This document shows positions 28,754 to 38,990 of a DNA stretch of 64,000 bases, one piece after another. The notes under the pieces are model-generated. The model worked only from the letters and a program-made list of their open reading frames with translations. It made no database searches and was not told where the DNA came from. Source of the stretch: Rhodococcus sp. SGAir0479 (GTDB lineage: Bacteria; Actinomycetota; Actinomycetes; Mycobacteriales; Mycobacteriaceae). Position numbers and translations under genes: made by a program. The first letter of the stretch is position 1, and every line of letters starts with the position of its first letter. Where the stretch lies: the NCBI RefSeq assembly GCF_005484805.1, contig NZ_CP039432.1, positions 1,178,001 through 1,242,000 on the forward strand, read 5' to 3'.

Positions 28754-29413
28754 ATGAGCGACGACAACGACACCGACAACAGTCACTACGACCGGTACGG
28801 CAGTGACGACGTCGCCGCCGGACGGCGTCGTGCCTCGAACCGAGGCCGCGGACGGCCCGTCGGGGAGAACGGTGAGCCGTTCCAGTTGAAGGGCAGTCCG
28901 GAGACGCTCGAGCCCCGGGCGAAGGATGTGTGCCTGAGGCTGTTGACCGACCGGGCCCGCAGCCGCGCGGAACTCGACCAGAAGCTCGCGCAGAAGGGCT
29001 ATCCGCGGGTGGTGATCGACACGGTCCTCGACCGGCTCGCCGAAGTCGGTCTGGTCGACGATGCATCCTTCGCCGAGCAGTGGGTCCATTCCCGCCACAC
29101 CTACTCCGGAAAGGGCCGGCGGGCGCTGGCGATGGAATTGCAGCGCAAGGGAATCGACCAACAGACGTCTGCGGATGCGCTGTCGCAGATCAGTTCCGAC
29201 GACGAACGCGAACGGGCCGCCGAACTGGTGCGCAGGAAGCTCGTGCGAACGACGGTGGCAGACATCGCCGACCGCGACGATCGGGAACGGCTGATGCGTC
29301 GACTGGTCGGCATGCTCGCACGGCGGGGATACCAGGCGGGCCTGTCGTTCGCGGTCGTCAAAGCCGAGCTGGCAGACCTGGGGGCGGACACCGACGGGCT
29401 CCCGGAGGGCTGA
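28754..29413 (+). CDS. recX: Regulatory protein RecX
   Basis: A 219-aa inhibitor of RecA filaments. The basic N-terminal 50 residues are variable. Three helical repeats follow, with AKDVCLRLLTDRARSRAELDQKLAQKGYP, VLDRLAEVGLVDDASFAEQWVHSR and GRRALAMELQRKGID, the standard RecX pattern. The ATG at 28754 lies after the intergenic hairpin. It is probably transcribed mainly by readthrough from recA. Confidence 0.94.
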   Translation: MSDDNDTDNSHYDRYGSDDVAAGRRRASNRGRGRPVGENGEPFQLKGSPETLEPRAKDVCLRLLTDRARSRAELDQKLAQKGYPRVVIDTVLDRLAEVGLVDDASFAEQWVHSRHTYSGKGRRALAMELQRKGIDQQTSADALSQISSDDERERAAELVRRKLVRTTVADIADRDDRERLMRRLVGMLARRGYQAGLSFAVVKAELADLGADTDGLPEG

Positions 29414-29435
29414 AACCGGACGGGGACCGTCCCCG

Positions 29436-30005
29436 TCAATGCCGGCGGCGCTTCTTTCTGCTGGTCAGCCAGACGCCCCGGAGTGTCATCAGTACACCGA
29501 GGCAGATGCCCCATCCCAGGATGGAGAGCCCCATGCCCACGCCTTCCTGGCTGGTGATCGTCCGGCTGGCGTCGACCGCGAAGGCAGTCGTGAATCCCGC
29601 CGCCGTGCCCGTGGCGGCGGCGAGGCCACCGGCCTGCGTCCAACGCGACAGGTGCGCGGCGACGAAACACGCCAGCACCACGGTGGCGCCGCACGTCACC
29701 ACCTGCCAGGTGGGGAACTTGGTCGGTGCGGGCAGTGCCGGTCCGCGGAACTCGCCCGCGTAGTCGGCCGACCAGCTGAGCCAGCCCGCGCACGACAGAA
29801 ATCCCAGTACGTACGCGACCAGGCCGGTCGTCCACAACCCCAGCTTTCCGCTGCCCGTGGGTTGGAAGAGCGGGCCGTCGACTGCGGCGCGCTCCGACCG
29901 CCACGCCGACCGGACCAGATAGGCACCGACCAGGCTCGGCACGCCCACGAAGATGACGACGTTCGACACGAATTGGGACCAGGAGAAGTCGAATCCGGCG
30001 GCCAT
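29436..30005 (-). CDS. Conserved membrane protein, unknown function
   Basis: A 189-aa protein with about four to five hydrophobic segments. The first is SQFVSNVVIFVGVPSLVGAYLV; a later one is VTCGATVVLACFVAAHL, and ILGWGICLGVLMTLRGVWL is near the end. A basic tail finishes in SRKKRRRH. No family is recognised. CATACT lies 6 bases before the ATG and may be a leaderless -10. It is convergent with recX and downstream of the gluABCD terminator. Confidence 0.7.
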   Translation of the reverse strand: MAAGFDFSWSQFVSNVVIFVGVPSLVGAYLVRSAWRSERAAVDGPLFQPTGSGKLGLWTTGLVAYVLGFLSCAGWLSWSADYAGEFRGPALPAPTKFPTWQVVTCGATVVLACFVAAHLSRWTQAGGLAAATGTAAGFTTAFAVDASRTITSQEGVGMGLSILGWGICLGVLMTLRGVWLTSRKKRRRH

Positions 30006-30037
30006 GCCTCGAGTATGCGGCAGCTCGGGGCCGAAAA

Positions 30038-30081
30038 CCGAAGGGCTCGCGGAGGATCGGAATCCTCTGCGAGCCCTTCGG
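30038..30081 (-). terminator. Intrinsic terminator of the gluABCD operon
   Basis: A 20-bp stem with one G-U pair has a 4-base loop; its arms are 30038-30057 and 30062-30081. Read on the minus strand it begins 13 bases after the gluD stop and is followed by TTTTCGG. It is among the clearest U-tract terminators in this GC-rich window. Confidence 0.85.
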
Positions 30082-30094
30082 GTGCTCGTATCGC

Positions 30095-31018
30095 TCAGCG
30101 TGTCGGCCGCGACTGCACGGTCTCGCTGAAATCGTCGATGCCGGGGGCGCCGTCGAGTTCGTTCGTGTCGATCGGAACCACGGCCGGGCGGCCGCCCTTC
30201 TTGCCGCCGGTGCGCAGGCGCTTCTCGAGCCACGTCGCGAACGTCGTCAACGCGAAGTTGATGATCACCATGATCAGGCCGACCACGACCAGCGCGGCGA
30301 AGAAGTTGCGGTAGTACGACGCCGACTGCTGGCCGCTGCGGATCAGCTCGATGTAGCCGATCTGGTAGCCGAGCGCCGAATCCTTGAGCGCCACAACCAT
30401 CTGTGAGACCAGCGCCGGGAGCATCGTCGTGACCGCCTGCGGCAACAGGATCAGCCGCATCATCTGGCTCTTGCGCATGCCCAGGGCGGAGGCGGCCTCG
30501 GTCTGTCCCTTGGGCAGGGTCTCGATGCCGGCCCGCAGGATCTCCGCGATGACCGAGCCGTTGTAGAGGGTCAGGCCGACGACCACCGCGGCGAGCGCCA
30601 GCTGGCTCGACGGGAAGATGCCGTACTGCGCGAACGCCTGGTACGCGAAGATCATCAGGATCAGCACCGGGATCGCGCGGAAGAACTCGACGATCGCACC
30701 GCTGAGCCAGCGGACCCAGCGGTGGTCGGACAGGCGGCCGATGCCGAGGATCGCGCCCAGGACGAGCGCGAACACGATCGACAGGGACGCCGCGAGCAGC
30801 GTGCCCTTGAGGCCGGGCAGCAGGTAGGTGGTCCACGTGAAGTGGTCGAGGAACGGCGACCACTTGTCGGACTCGAGCTGACCGTTGTCGGCCAGCACGC
30901 GCAGCACGTACGCCACCAGGGCGACGAACACGACGCCGGCGGCGATCGCGATGAGCCGGTTGCGGATCCGGGCACGCGGCCCGGGAATGTCGAAGAGAAC
31001 GCTCGCCTGCTGGGTCAT
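30095..31018 (-). CDS. gluD: Glutamate ABC transporter permease GluD
   Basis: A 307-aa permease of the polar amino-acid HisM/GlnP type with about five to six helices. The ATPase-docking EAA loop is [20 protein letters not shown], and the family motif [19 protein letters not shown] precedes it. The ATG overlaps the gluC stop by 4 bases. It is last in the gluABCD order, which lies next to recX also in Corynebacterium. Glutamate as substrate rests on that synteny. Confidence 0.9.
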   Translation of the reverse strand: MTQQASVLFDIPGPRARIRNRLIAIAAGVVFVALVAYVLRVLADNGQLESDKWSPFLDHFTWTTYLLPGLKGTLLAASLSIVFALVLGAILGIGRLSDHRWVRWLSGAIVEFFRAIPVLILMIFAYQAFAQYGIFPSSQLALAAVVVGLTLYNGSVIAEILRAGIETLPKGQTEAASALGMRKSQMMRLILLPQAVTTMLPALVSQMVVALKDSALGYQIGYIELIRSGQQSASYYRNFFAALVVVGLIMVIINFALTTFATWLEKRLRTGGKKGGRPAVVPIDTNELDGAPGIDDFSETVQSRPTR

Positions 31019-31698
31019 CGCTTCACCGCCAAACGCTTGCCGAGATAACCGAACAGGAACCCGACCGGCAGCGTCAGGATCATGAAGCCGATGGCGAAGA
31101 TTCCGAACACGACGAACAGCTGGTCCGCCTCGTTCTCGATCATCGTCTTCATGAGCAGCGACGCCTCCGCCACACCGATCGCCGACGCGATCGTGGTGTT
31201 CTTGGTCAGCGCGATGAGCACGCTGCCCAGCGGCGCGATGACTGCACGGAAGGCCTGCGGCAGCACGATCATCCGGATGCTCTGCGTGAACGTGAGACCG
31301 AGGGATCGGGCCGCCTCCGCCTGGCCGAGCGGGACGGTGTTGATACCCGACCGCAGCGACTCGCACACGAAGGCCGACGTGTAGATGACGAAGCCGAGAA
31401 CCGCGAGCCGGAAGTTGTTGGAGTCGATGAACTGCGGGGAATCCTCGGGTGCGAAGTGCACACCCAGGTTCTGGTACAGGCCCACCGAGCAGAACACGAT
31501 GATCAGTGTCAGCGGCGTGTTCCGGAAGATGTTGACGTACCAGGTCGCGAAGACCCGCAGGATCGGTACGGGTGAGACCCGCATGGCCGCCAGAATCGTG
31601 CCCCAGACCAGGGCACCGAGTGCGGACCAGAAGGTCAGCTGCACCGTTGTCCAGAACGCGCTGACGAGTTGGTCGCCGTAGGTGTCGATCAGTCCCAT
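31015..31698 (-). CDS. gluC: Glutamate ABC transporter permease GluC
   Basis: A 227-aa permease paired with GluD, with five hydrophobic segments. It has the motif [40 protein letters not shown]. The opening [26 protein letters not shown] is typical of corynebacterial GluC. It begins 15 bp after gluB and overlaps gluD. Confidence 0.9.
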   Translation of the reverse strand: MGLIDTYGDQLVSAFWTTVQLTFWSALGALVWGTILAAMRVSPVPILRVFATWYVNIFRNTPLTLIIVFCSVGLYQNLGVHFAPEDSPQFIDSNNFRLAVLGFVIYTSAFVCESLRSGINTVPLGQAEAARSLGLTFTQSIRMIVLPQAFRAVIAPLGSVLIALTKNTTIASAIGVAEASLLMKTMIENEADQLFVVFGIFAIGFMILTLPVGFLFGYLGKRLAVKR

Positions 31699-31713
31699 GT
31701 CACCTCCTCCGCA

Positions 31714-32559
31714 TCAGTACCGGTCGACGGTCGGCGGCGCGGGAAGCGCGTAGCCGGACTCGCCCATGGTGTCTTCGAGTGCGCGCTGCCACGCGCCGGT
31801 CGCGATCATGTCCTCGATCGCATCGTTGATCTTCGTTCGCGCCTCGGTCTCGCCCTTGGGGAGGCCGACGCCGTACAGCTCGGTGGTGAACGGCTGTCCG
31901 GCGAGCTTGAACTCGCCCGGGTACTGGGACGCGTAGCCGGCCAGGATGATGTCGTCGGTGGTCAGCGCGTCGACCTTGCCGCGGTGCAGCGCCTCGACGC
32001 AGGACGAGTAGCTGTCGAACTGCTGCAGCTGGACGCCCGGATAGGACTTCGCGATCTTCTGCGCGGGTGTGGATCCCGACACCGAGCACAGCTTCTTGCC
32101 GCCCTGCAGGGACTCCGCGCCGGTGATCGAATCGTCGTCCGCGCGTACGAGGAGCGACTGGCCTGCCACGTAGTACGGGCCGGCGAAGTCGATGACCTTC
32201 TTGCGGTTGTCGGTGATCGAGTAGGTGCCGACGACGAAGTCGACCTCCCCGTTCTTGATCAGCGTCTCGCGCTGCGCCGACGGCGCCTCGCGCCACGTGA
32301 TTCCGCTCTCGGGCACCCCGAGGTAGTTCGCGATGTACTTCGCGACCTCGACGTCGAAGCCGGTCATCGTCTTGTCGGGCTCGCGCAGTGCCAGCCCCGG
32401 CTGGTCGAACTTGGTGCCGATCGTGAGGCTGCCCTCGGCGGCGTCCGCCAGGACGTCGCGGGGCTCGCTGCTACCGCACGCCGACGCCGTCAGGACGACG
32501 GCCGTCAACGCGGCGACCACACCGAGGAGTCGGCGGGATTTCATTCGTGTGCGTCTCAT
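31714..32559 (-). CDS. gluB: Glutamate-binding lipoprotein GluB
   Basis: A 281-aa solute-binding protein. The signal peptide ends in lipobox LTASAC with Cys28 as lipidation site, so it is anchored outside the membrane. The family 3 binding fold shows TIGTKFDQPGLALREPDKTMTGFDVEVAKYIA and SITDNRKKVIDFAGPYYVAGQSLLV. Two internal cysteines (VKLCSVS-like LCSVSG and SSCVEAL) could form a disulfide. It delivers glutamate to GluCD. Confidence 0.92.
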   Translation of the reverse strand: MRRTRMKSRRLLGVVAALTAVVLTASACGSSEPRDVLADAAEGSLTIGTKFDQPGLALREPDKTMTGFDVEVAKYIANYLGVPESGITWREAPSAQRETLIKNGEVDFVVGTYSITDNRKKVIDFAGPYYVAGQSLLVRADDDSITGAESLQGGKKLCSVSGSTPAQKIAKSYPGVQLQQFDSYSSCVEALHRGKVDALTTDDIILAGYASQYPGEFKLAGQPFTTELYGVGLPKGETEARTKINDAIEDMIATGAWQRALEDTMGESGYALPAPPTVDRY

Positions 32560-32577
32560 GTGCTCTTCCGTCCCCGC

Positions 32578-33351
32578 TCAGTGACCGAGGATCTTGCCGA
32601 GGAAGTCCTTGGCGCGGTCGGACTCCGGTGCCGTGAAGAAGGTGTCCGGGTCGGTGTCCTCGAGGATCGCGCCGTCCGACATGAAGATGATCCGGTCCGC
32701 GGCCTTGCGCGCGAACCCCATCTCATGGGTGACGACGATCATGGTCATGCCTTCCTTGGCGAGACCGACCATCACGTCGAGGACCTCGTTGACCATCTCC
32801 GGGTCGAGCGCCGAGGTCGGCTCGTCGAACAGCATCACCTTGGGATCCATCGCGAGCGAGCGCGCGATCGCCACCCGCTGCTGCTGGCCGCCCGAGAGCT
32901 GCGCCGGGTACTTCTCGGCCTGCGCCTCGATCCCGACACGGTCGAGCAGGGCCAGCGCCCGCTTCTTGGCCTCCGCCTTGTCGAGCTTGCGCACCTTGAT
33001 CGGCGCGAGCATCACGTTCTCGAGCACGGTCTTGTGCGCGAAGAGGTTGAAGCTCTGGAAGACCATGCCGACGTCGGAGCGCAGGCGGGCGAGGGCCCGG
33101 CCCTCCGCGGGGACGGGCACCCCGTCGATCGTGATGGTGCCCTCGTCGATGGGTTCGAGGCGGTTGATGGTGCGGCACAACGTCGACTTGCCCGAACCCG
33201 AGGGGCCGAGCATCACGACCACTTGACCGGCGGGGATCTCCAGGTCGATGTCCTTGAGAACGTGCAGGTCACCGTAGTGCTTGTTGACCCCCTTCATGGA
33301 GATCATCGACTGGGTTCCGGTAGCCGCTCCGGTGGTCTCAGGCTGCGTCAT
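32578..33351 (-). CDS. gluA: Glutamate ABC transporter ATP-binding protein GluA
   Basis: A 257-aa ABC ATPase. Walker [10 protein letters not shown] is near residue 49, then Q-loop VFQSFNLF, signature LSGGQQQR, Walker [15 protein letters not shown], and switch His in VVTHEMGFA. The first ~15 residues are extra compared with many homologues; internal ATGs at MISM offer alternatives. A TAGGGT -10 element 8 bases upstream supports the first ATG. First gene of gluABCD. Confidence 0.93.
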   Translation of the reverse strand: MTQPETTGAATGTQSMISMKGVNKHYGDLHVLKDIDLEIPAGQVVVMLGPSGSGKSTLCRTINRLEPIDEGTITIDGVPVPAEGRALARLRSDVGMVFQSFNLFAHKTVLENVMLAPIKVRKLDKAEAKKRALALLDRVGIEAQAEKYPAQLSGGQQQRVAIARSLAMDPKVMLFDEPTSALDPEMVNEVLDVMVGLAKEGMTMIVVTHEMGFARKAADRIIFMSDGAILEDTDPDTFFTAPESDRAKDFLGKILGH

Positions 33352-33359
33352 AACGGGTA

Positions 33360-33365
33360 ACCCTA
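33360..33365 (-). promoter_or_regulatory. -10 element of gluABCD promoter
   Basis: On the minus strand TAGGGT lies 8 bases before the gluA ATG, within TATAGGGT, and no Shine-Dalgarno sequence is seen. The 233-bp gap to miaB holds nothing else I can assign except the miaB -10. Confidence 0.5.
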
Positions 33366-33571
33366 TATGGACCCCATCCGTACTCGCTGGTCTGCACGCC
33401 GTGGGTCTGGAACGATCAAGTCCTGGGGGTTCTCGAATAGTGGACGCGCCGGCCGATCGAACGCCCGACCGGGCGTCCGGTCCGCGGTGCCACGAGCCGG
33501 GCGGCGACCACCCGGATGCCCGGCCGCGAGCACAGGCAATGCTCTGTCGCCGGATGGTTTTCCGGGGGCCG

Positions 33572-33577
33572 TACCCT
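33572..33577 (+). promoter_or_regulatory. -10 element of leaderless miaB promoter
   Basis: TACCCT ends 7 bases before the GTG at 33585, which is the start that gives the family N-terminus. No ribosome-binding site is visible. Confidence 0.55.
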
Positions 33578-33584
33578 TGAGTGC

Positions 33585-35102
33585 GTGGAGACGATCGACC
33601 AGAACGCGGGACGCAGCTACGAGGTCCGCACGTACGGCTGTCAGATGAACGTGCACGACTCCGAGCGGCTGTCCGGCCTGCTCGAGGATGCCGGCTACGC
33701 CAAGGCCGCCCCCGGCGAGCAGGCGGACCTGGTGGTCTTCAACACCTGCGCGGTGCGCGAGAACGCGGACAACAAGCTGTACGGCAACCTCAGCCATCTC
33801 GCGCCGGTCAAGGAGCAGCGCCCCGGCATGCAGATCGCGGTCGGCGGCTGCCTCGCGCAGAAGGACCGCGACACCGTCGTGAAGAAGGCCCCGTGGGTCG
33901 ACGTGGTGTTCGGCACGCACAACATCGGGTCGCTGCCGGCGTTGCTCGAGCGGGCGCGGCACAACGAGCGGGCCGAGGTCGAGATCCTCGAATCGCTCGA
34001 GGCTTTCCCGTCGACGCTGCCCGCCAAGCGCGAGTCCGCGTACGCGGGCTGGGTGTCGATCTCCGTCGGTTGCAACAACACCTGCACGTTCTGCATCGTG
34101 CCGTCGCTGCGGGGCAAGGAGGTCGATCGCCGGCCCGGGGACATCCTCGCCGAGGTCCAGGCGCTGGTGAACGAGGGTGTGCTGGAGGTGACGCTGCTGG
34201 GGCAGAACGTCAACTCCTACGGCGTCTCGTTCGCCGATCCCGAGATCCCGCGTGATCGCGGTGCGTTCGCGAAGCTGCTGAGCGCGTGCGGGCAGATCGA
34301 GGGACTCGAGCGGGTCCGGTTCACGTCGCCGCACCCGGCCGAGTTCACCGATGACGTGATCGAGGCGATGGCCACGACGCCGAACGTGTGCCCCCAGTTG
34401 CACATGCCGTTGCAGTCCGGTTCGGACCGCGTCCTCAAGTCGATGCGCCGGTCGTACCGCAGCGCCAAGTTCCTGGGCATCATCGAGAAGGTTCGCGCCG
34501 CGATGCCGCACGCCGCGATCACCACCGACATCATCGTCGGTTTTCCGGGGGAGACCGAGGAGGATTTCCAGGCGACCCTCGACGTGGTCCGGCAGGCCCG
34601 CTTCACGAGCGCCTTCACGTTCCAGTACTCCAAGCGCCCCGGCACACCGGCCGCCGAGATGGACGGCCAGCTCCCCAAAGCCGTTGTGCAGGAACGCTAC
34701 GACCGCCTCATCGCGCTCCAGGAGGAGATCACCCTCGCGGAGAACCGCAAGCTCGTCGGGACCGAGGTCGAACTGCTGGTGACCGCGGGCGACGGCCGCA
34801 AGAACGCCGAGACCGCGCGGATGAGCGGCCGGGCGCGGGACGGTCGACTGGTCCACTTCAAGCCCGAGGGCAACCTCGACGGCGCTCTGCGTCCCGGCGA
34901 CGTCGTCACCGTCACCGTCACGGCGGCGGCGCCGCACCACCTGGTGGCGGACGACTCCGTGCTCACCCACCGCCGCACCCGCGCCGGTGATTCGTTCGAA
35001 CGTGGGGTCACGCCCAAGACTCCGCCGATCGGTGTCGGGTTGGGACTGCCCCAGGTGGGCGCCCCGGCTCCGCTGCCCGTACAGATGGGATGCAACGCAT
35101 GA
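33585..35102 (+). CDS. miaB: tRNA-2-methylthio-N6-isopentenyladenosine37 synthase MiaB
   Basis: A 505-aa radical-SAM methylthiotransferase that adds the 2-methylthio group to i6A37, acting after MiaA (encoded 4.5 kb downstream). The N-terminal UPF0004 domain has cysteines in [15 protein letters not shown] and GGCLAQ. The radical-SAM cluster ligands are Cys163, Cys167 and Cys170 in [14 protein letters not shown]-like domain follows near 385-455. The C-terminus extends ~45 residues beyond the TRAM domain with a Pro/Gly-rich tail. Its stop overlaps the next gene. Confidence 0.96.
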   Translation: METIDQNAGRSYEVRTYGCQMNVHDSERLSGLLEDAGYAKAAPGEQADLVVFNTCAVRENADNKLYGNLSHLAPVKEQRPGMQIAVGGCLAQKDRDTVVKKAPWVDVVFGTHNIGSLPALLERARHNERAEVEILESLEAFPSTLPAKRESAYAGWVSISVGCNNTCTFCIVPSLRGKEVDRRPGDILAEVQALVNEGVLEVTLLGQNVNSYGVSFADPEIPRDRGAFAKLLSACGQIEGLERVRFTSPHPAEFTDDVIEAMATTPNVCPQLHMPLQSGSDRVLKSMRRSYRSAKFLGIIEKVRAAMPHAAITTDIIVGFPGETEEDFQATLDVVRQARFTSAFTFQYSKRPGTPAAEMDGQLPKAVVQERYDRLIALQEEITLAENRKLVGTEVELLVTAGDGRKNAETARMSGRARDGRLVHFKPEGNLDGALRPGDVVTVTVTAAAPHHLVADDSVLTHRRTRAGDSFERGVTPKTPPIGVGLGLPQVGAPAPLPVQMGCNA

Positions 35103-35701
35103 GTGCCAGCGGCGACGCGGCCGGGGACGGCAGGCGGTCCGACGGGCCGACTCCCGATCCGATGGACGAGTACCAGAAGGACTTCGAGGCCGCGGAGAAG
35201 AAGATCGCCGGCGAGATCGACCCGGGCATCCGTGCCGTGGTCGTGGCGGTGGGCGTGCTGGTGCTGCTGTTGTCGTTCACGTTGCCGCACACCGGGTCGG
35301 CGAACGGGTGGGACACGCTGGTGTACGCGCAGTCGGCCGTCGACGAACACGTCAAGCTGCCGTCCCGGATCTTCGTGTGGCTGGCGCTGGTGTTCGGCGG
35401 CATCTTCTCCATCCTGGCGCTCGTGACCCGCAGGTGGTTCGTCGCCTGGATCGCGCTGGCCGGGACCGCGGTGTCCGTGGTCTTCGGCATGCTGGCGATC
35501 TGGTCGCGGCAGACGTTGCCGGTGGGGGAGGACGGCGCCGGCCCGGGCTTCGGGCTCGTGCTCGGGTGGATCACCGTCATCGTGCTGACGTTCCACTGGA
35601 TCAAGGTGGTGTGGAGCCGGACCGCGATGCAGCTGGCGGCGGAAGAGGAACGGCGGCGCGCGGCCGAGAACGAGCCCGGCCGCGACGACTGGACCGTCTG
35701 A
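35099..35701 (+). CDS. Conserved membrane protein (Rv2732c-like)
   Basis: A 200-aa protein whose ATG overlaps the miaB stop (ATGA), as Rv2732c follows miaB in mycobacteria. After a hydrophilic N-terminus come four hydrophobic segments: [53 protein letters not shown] and [19 protein letters not shown]. An acidic/basic tail ends the protein. Function is unknown. It is followed by a strong hairpin. Confidence 0.85.
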   Translation: MSASGDAAGDGRRSDGPTPDPMDEYQKDFEAAEKKIAGEIDPGIRAVVVAVGVLVLLLSFTLPHTGSANGWDTLVYAQSAVDEHVKLPSRIFVWLALVFGGIFSILALVTRRWFVAWIALAGTAVSVVFGMLAIWSRQTLPVGEDGAGPGFGLVLGWITVIVLTFHWIKVVWSRTAMQLAAEEERRRAAENEPGRDDWTV

Positions 35702-35711
35702 GGTCCGGAAG

Positions 35712-35757
35712 ACACGACGAAGGGGCGACGCCGACCGGCGTCGCCCCTTCGTCGTGT
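35712..35757. terminator. Long perfect hairpin between convergent genes
   Basis: Two 22-base arms (35712-35733 and 35736-35757) are perfectly complementary, with only AC unpaired between them. It lies 10 bases after the Rv2732c-like gene and 16 bases from the end of the DUF349 gene. It serves as a bidirectional terminator without a U-tract. Confidence 0.75.
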
Positions 35758-35773
35758 ACGGGCGTCGGGCGGA

Positions 35774-37132
35774 TCAGCGCTCGCCCACGGCGCCCTCCGC
35801 GGCGTCGGCCCACTCGCGCCACTGCTGCGCCTGCGCGCGCGCCTTCTCCGCGTCCTTGGTCCGGCCCGCGGCACTCGCCTTGGCGGCCTGCTCCTCGAAC
35901 TGCGCCACGCGCTCGCGGAACTGCGCTGCACGCGCGAGGGCCTCGGGATCGGTTCGGCGCCACTCCGAATCGGCCGCCTCGCGTACCCGCTTCTCGATCG
36001 CGCGGAGCTTGCCCTCGAGGTCGTGCATGCGCTCGCGGGGCACCTTGCCGATCGCGTCCCACTTCTCCTGCAGGTCACGCAGCGCGGCCCGGGCCCCGTC
36101 GAGATCCTTCGCCGGATCGATGTGGTCGGCGGCCTTCAGCAACTCCTCCTTGGCGAGGGCGTTCTGTGCGAACTCCGCGTCGCGTTCGGACGCCGCGGCA
36201 TTGCGCGCGGCGAAGAACACGTCCTGGGCCTCCTTGAACCGCCGCCACAGCGCGTCGTCGGCCTCGCGGGGAGCGCGGCCGGCTGCCTTCCACTCGGCCA
36301 GCAGATCCCGGAACTGGCCGGCGGTCGGACCCCACTCCGTCGACGTGGACAGCGCCTCAGCCTGTGTGACCAGCTCCTCCTTGCGGGTCTTCGCGGTGGC
36401 CCGCTCCCGGTCGAGTTCGGCGAAGTGCGTGCCACGGCGGCGGTTGAACGCCTCCCGGGCCTTCGCGAAGCGCCGCCACAGGGCGTCGTCGGTCTTGCGG
36501 TCGAGCCCGCGGATCGTCTTCCACTCGTCGAGGATCTCCCGCAGCCGGTCGCCCGCGGCCTTCCACTGGGTGGACTCCGCGCCGATCTTCTCCGCCTCGG
36601 CGGCCAGTTCCTCCTTGCGGGCGGTCTGTTCCTGGCGCGTCTGCTCCTTGTCGTGCTTCGCCTTCTCGGCGGCGTGCTCGGACCCTTCGATGACGGCCGT
36701 CAAACGGGCACTCAGCGCGTCGATGTCGCCGATGACCGCAGCTGTCGGCAACGTCTCGGCCAGTGCCTCGGCCGCGGCCCGGGTCTTCTTCGCGTCGCCC
36801 GCACCGGACGTGAGCCGGGCCTCGAGCAGTCCCACCTCGGTAGCCAGGTCGTCGTAGCGACGGCCGAAGTGCGCCAGGCCTTCCGCGGCGTCCCCCGCCT
36901 GCCACGAACCGATCCGACGCTCGCCGTCGGCGGTCCGGACCCACGCCGTACCGTCCTCGTCGACCCGGCCGAACCGGCTCGGATCGCTCGGTGCCGCCGC
37001 GGCCGGCTTGGTGTGACCGGGAACCGGGCCGGGCTTGGGCGAACTCGACGTCGCGGTACCCGGCTTGGCGCCGCCGGGCTTGGGGACTCCCGGCTTGGGG
37101 GTACCCGGCGTGGGGGCGTTGCTCTCGGTCAT
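35774..37132 (-). CDS. DUF349 repeat protein (Rv2731-like)
   Basis: A 452-aa protein. The first ~50 residues are Pro/Lys/Gly-rich repeats of the type [10 protein letters not shown]. The rest is a highly charged, helical chain with at least three DUF349 repeats, recognisable by EEL...A, W-K-A-A-G and DDALWRRF ([19 protein letters not shown] and [20 protein letters not shown]). Long coiled coils are likely. The family has no established function in actinobacteria. GAGGAG lies immediately before the ATG. Convergent with the Rv2732c-like gene. Confidence 0.9.
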   Translation of the reverse strand: MTESNAPTPGTPKPGVPKPGGAKPGTATSSSPKPGPVPGHTKPAAAAPSDPSRFGRVDEDGTAWVRTADGERRIGSWQAGDAAEGLAHFGRRYDDLATEVGLLEARLTSGAGDAKKTRAAAEALAETLPTAAVIGDIDALSARLTAVIEGSEHAAEKAKHDKEQTRQEQTARKEELAAEAEKIGAESTQWKAAGDRLREILDEWKTIRGLDRKTDDALWRRFAKAREAFNRRRGTHFAELDRERATAKTRKEELVTQAEALSTSTEWGPTAGQFRDLLAEWKAAGRAPREADDALWRRFKEAQDVFFAARNAAASERDAEFAQNALAKEELLKAADHIDPAKDLDGARAALRDLQEKWDAIGKVPRERMHDLEGKLRAIEKRVREAADSEWRRTDPEALARAAQFRERVAQFEEQAAKASAAGRTKDAEKARAQAQQWREWADAAEGAVGER

Positions 37133-37302
37133 AGCTCCTCGTCTCTGCCGCGCGTCACGGCTGCCTGATCGCACTGTCACCACCTGCTCGTGTCCGACCG
37201 TTCGTTCGGTACGGCCGGGAGCCTGCAGCGACTGTTCGATGACTATTGAAACAGGTATGACGCCCACAGTGCGTAACCTCGGGTCGACTACCGTTGCGCA
37301 GT

Positions 37303-38043
37303 GTGTTGACCGCCGCCGCCTTCGTGCCCTCGCCGCCACTGCTGGTTCCCGAGTTGACCGGAGCCGCAGCATCGGAAACCGACCAGTTGCGCCGAGCGGC
37401 CCTGGACGTGGCGTCCCGGCTGGGCCGGGTGAGCACGGAGTGGACGGTGCTTGCGGTCGCCGATCCCGACGCCCCGTCCGCGGGGGAGGTCGCCCCCGAA
37501 AAATGCGGGAGCTTCGCGGGTTTCGGTGTCGACGTGCGAGTGTCCCTGTCGCCCGACGCATCCGGGCGCGACACCGACCGCTCGATGCCGCTCCCGGCCC
37601 TGGTCGCGGGCTGGCTGCGAGGTGCGGCGGCGCCCGACGCGCGAGTGCGGGTCCGGCTCCTCGCACCCGAGACCACGTCCGACGACTGCGTCCGGCTGGG
37701 CCGCGAACTGCGAGCCGAGCTGGACGCGCGGCCGGAGCCGCAGGCTCTGCTCGTCGTCGCCGACGGCGCCAACACCCTGACCGACAAGGCGCCCGGGGCG
37801 TTCGACGAGCGCTCCCCGCACATCCAGTCGGGACTGGACGCCGCCCTGGCCGACGGCGACTGCGACGCGCTCGGACGGCTCGATCCCGGCACCTGCCGGG
37901 AGATCGGGCTGGCCGGACGGGCGGCGTGGCAGACGTTCGCCGCCGTCTTCAGCGGTCCCGCCGGCGGCCCCCGCAAATCCGAATCGCTGTACGCGGGCGC
38001 GCCGTACGGCGTCGGCTACCACGTCGGGATGTGGCTGCCGTGA
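37303..38043 (+). CDS. Rv2728c-like conserved protein, class III dioxygenase-like
   Basis: A 246-aa Ala-rich protein always found just before miaA in Mycobacteriales. It opens [20 protein letters not shown], loosely resembling LigB-type extradiol dioxygenase subunits, and ends [17 protein letters not shown]. Conserved metal ligands are not evident, so enzymatic activity is doubtful. The GTG at 37303 is chosen because TACCGT (37289-37294) lies 8 bases upstream; a TTG at 37294 is an alternative. Confidence 0.75.
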   Translation: MLTAAAFVPSPPLLVPELTGAAASETDQLRRAALDVASRLGRVSTEWTVLAVADPDAPSAGEVAPEKCGSFAGFGVDVRVSLSPDASGRDTDRSMPLPALVAGWLRGAAAPDARVRVRLLAPETTSDDCVRLGRELRAELDARPEPQALLVVADGANTLTDKAPGAFDERSPHIQSGLDAALADGDCDALGRLDPGTCREIGLAGRAAWQTFAAVFSGPAGGPRKSESLYAGAPYGVGYHVGMWLP

Positions 38044-38945
38044 CCGGACGGACCCCCGTCGCGGTCGTCGGACCCACCGCCACCGGCAAATCCGATCTGG
38101 GTCTCGAGCTCGCGGAACGGCTCGGCGGCGAGATCGTCAACATCGACGCGATGCAGCTGTACCGGGGCATGGACGTGGGAACCGCGAAGCTCGCACCGCA
38201 CGAGCGCCGCGGCATCGTCCATCACCAACTCGACGTGCTGGACGTGACCGAGTCCGCGACCGTCGCCCGCTACCAGGAGTCGGCCGCGCGTGACGTCGAG
38301 GACATCCGTGCCCGCGGCGCGGTGCCCGTCATCGTGGGCGGATCGATGATGTACGTGCAGTCGCTGCTCGACCAGTGGTCGTTCCCCGCCACGGACCCCG
38401 ACGTGCGCGCCCACTGGGAAGCGGTGCTGGCCGAGCGGGGAGTCGCAGCCCTGCACGCGGAACTGGCGCGGGTCGATCCCGACGCCGCCGCGTCGATCCT
38501 GGCGACCGACGGCCGCCGGATCGTCCGGGCGCTCGAGGTGGTCCAGATCACCGGTCGACCGTTCGCGGCGTCGGCCCCGCAGATCGGTGAACCACGTTGG
38601 GGAACAATAATTCTCGGAGTCGATCGGGAGACCGAGGCGCTCGACGCACGGATCCGGTCGCGCACCGAGGCGATGTTCGACAAGGGGCTCGTGGACGAGG
38701 TCCGGGCGCTGGTGGACGTCGGGTTGCGTGAGGGGGTCACCGCGCAGCGCGCGATCGGCTACGCGCAGGTGCTCGCGATGCTCGACGGCGAGTACGACCT
38801 CGCCGAGGCGCGCGAGCGCACGTTCGTCGGGACCCGGCGGTACGTGCGGCGGCAGCGGTCGTGGTTCCGCCGCGATCCGCGCGTGCACTGGCTCGACGGT
38901 GCGGCGACCGACCTCGTCGATTCCGCCCTCCGGCTGGTCGGCTGA
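38040..38945 (+). CDS. miaA: tRNA dimethylallyltransferase MiaA
   Basis: Transfers the dimethylallyl group to A37 of tRNAs, making the substrate for MiaB. The predicted 301 aa has P-loop [10 protein letters not shown] near residue 11, then [32 protein letters not shown] and the C-terminal [16 protein letters not shown]. The GTG at 38040 overlaps the preceding stop by 4 bases; a GTG 9 bases earlier is in frame. Part of the Rv2728c-miaA-dapF-hflX run. Confidence 0.95.
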   Translation: MTGRTPVAVVGPTATGKSDLGLELAERLGGEIVNIDAMQLYRGMDVGTAKLAPHERRGIVHHQLDVLDVTESATVARYQESAARDVEDIRARGAVPVIVGGSMMYVQSLLDQWSFPATDPDVRAHWEAVLAERGVAALHAELARVDPDAAASILATDGRRIVRALEVVQITGRPFAASAPQIGEPRWGTIILGVDRETEALDARIRSRTEAMFDKGLVDEVRALVDVGLREGVTAQRAIGYAQVLAMLDGEYDLAEARERTFVGTRRYVRRQRSWFRRDPRVHWLDGAATDLVDSALRLVG

Positions 38946-38977
38946 CCGCGACGGGCGGGGGCCGGCGTGCGCCTCGC

Positions 38978-38983
38978 TAGAGT
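38978..38983 (+). promoter_or_regulatory. -10 element of leaderless dapF promoter
   Basis: TAGAGT ends 7 bases before the dapF ATG (38991), with no Shine-Dalgarno sequence, so dapF has its own leaderless promoter 33 bp after miaA. Confidence 0.6.
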
Positions 38984-38990
38984 GGTCGGC

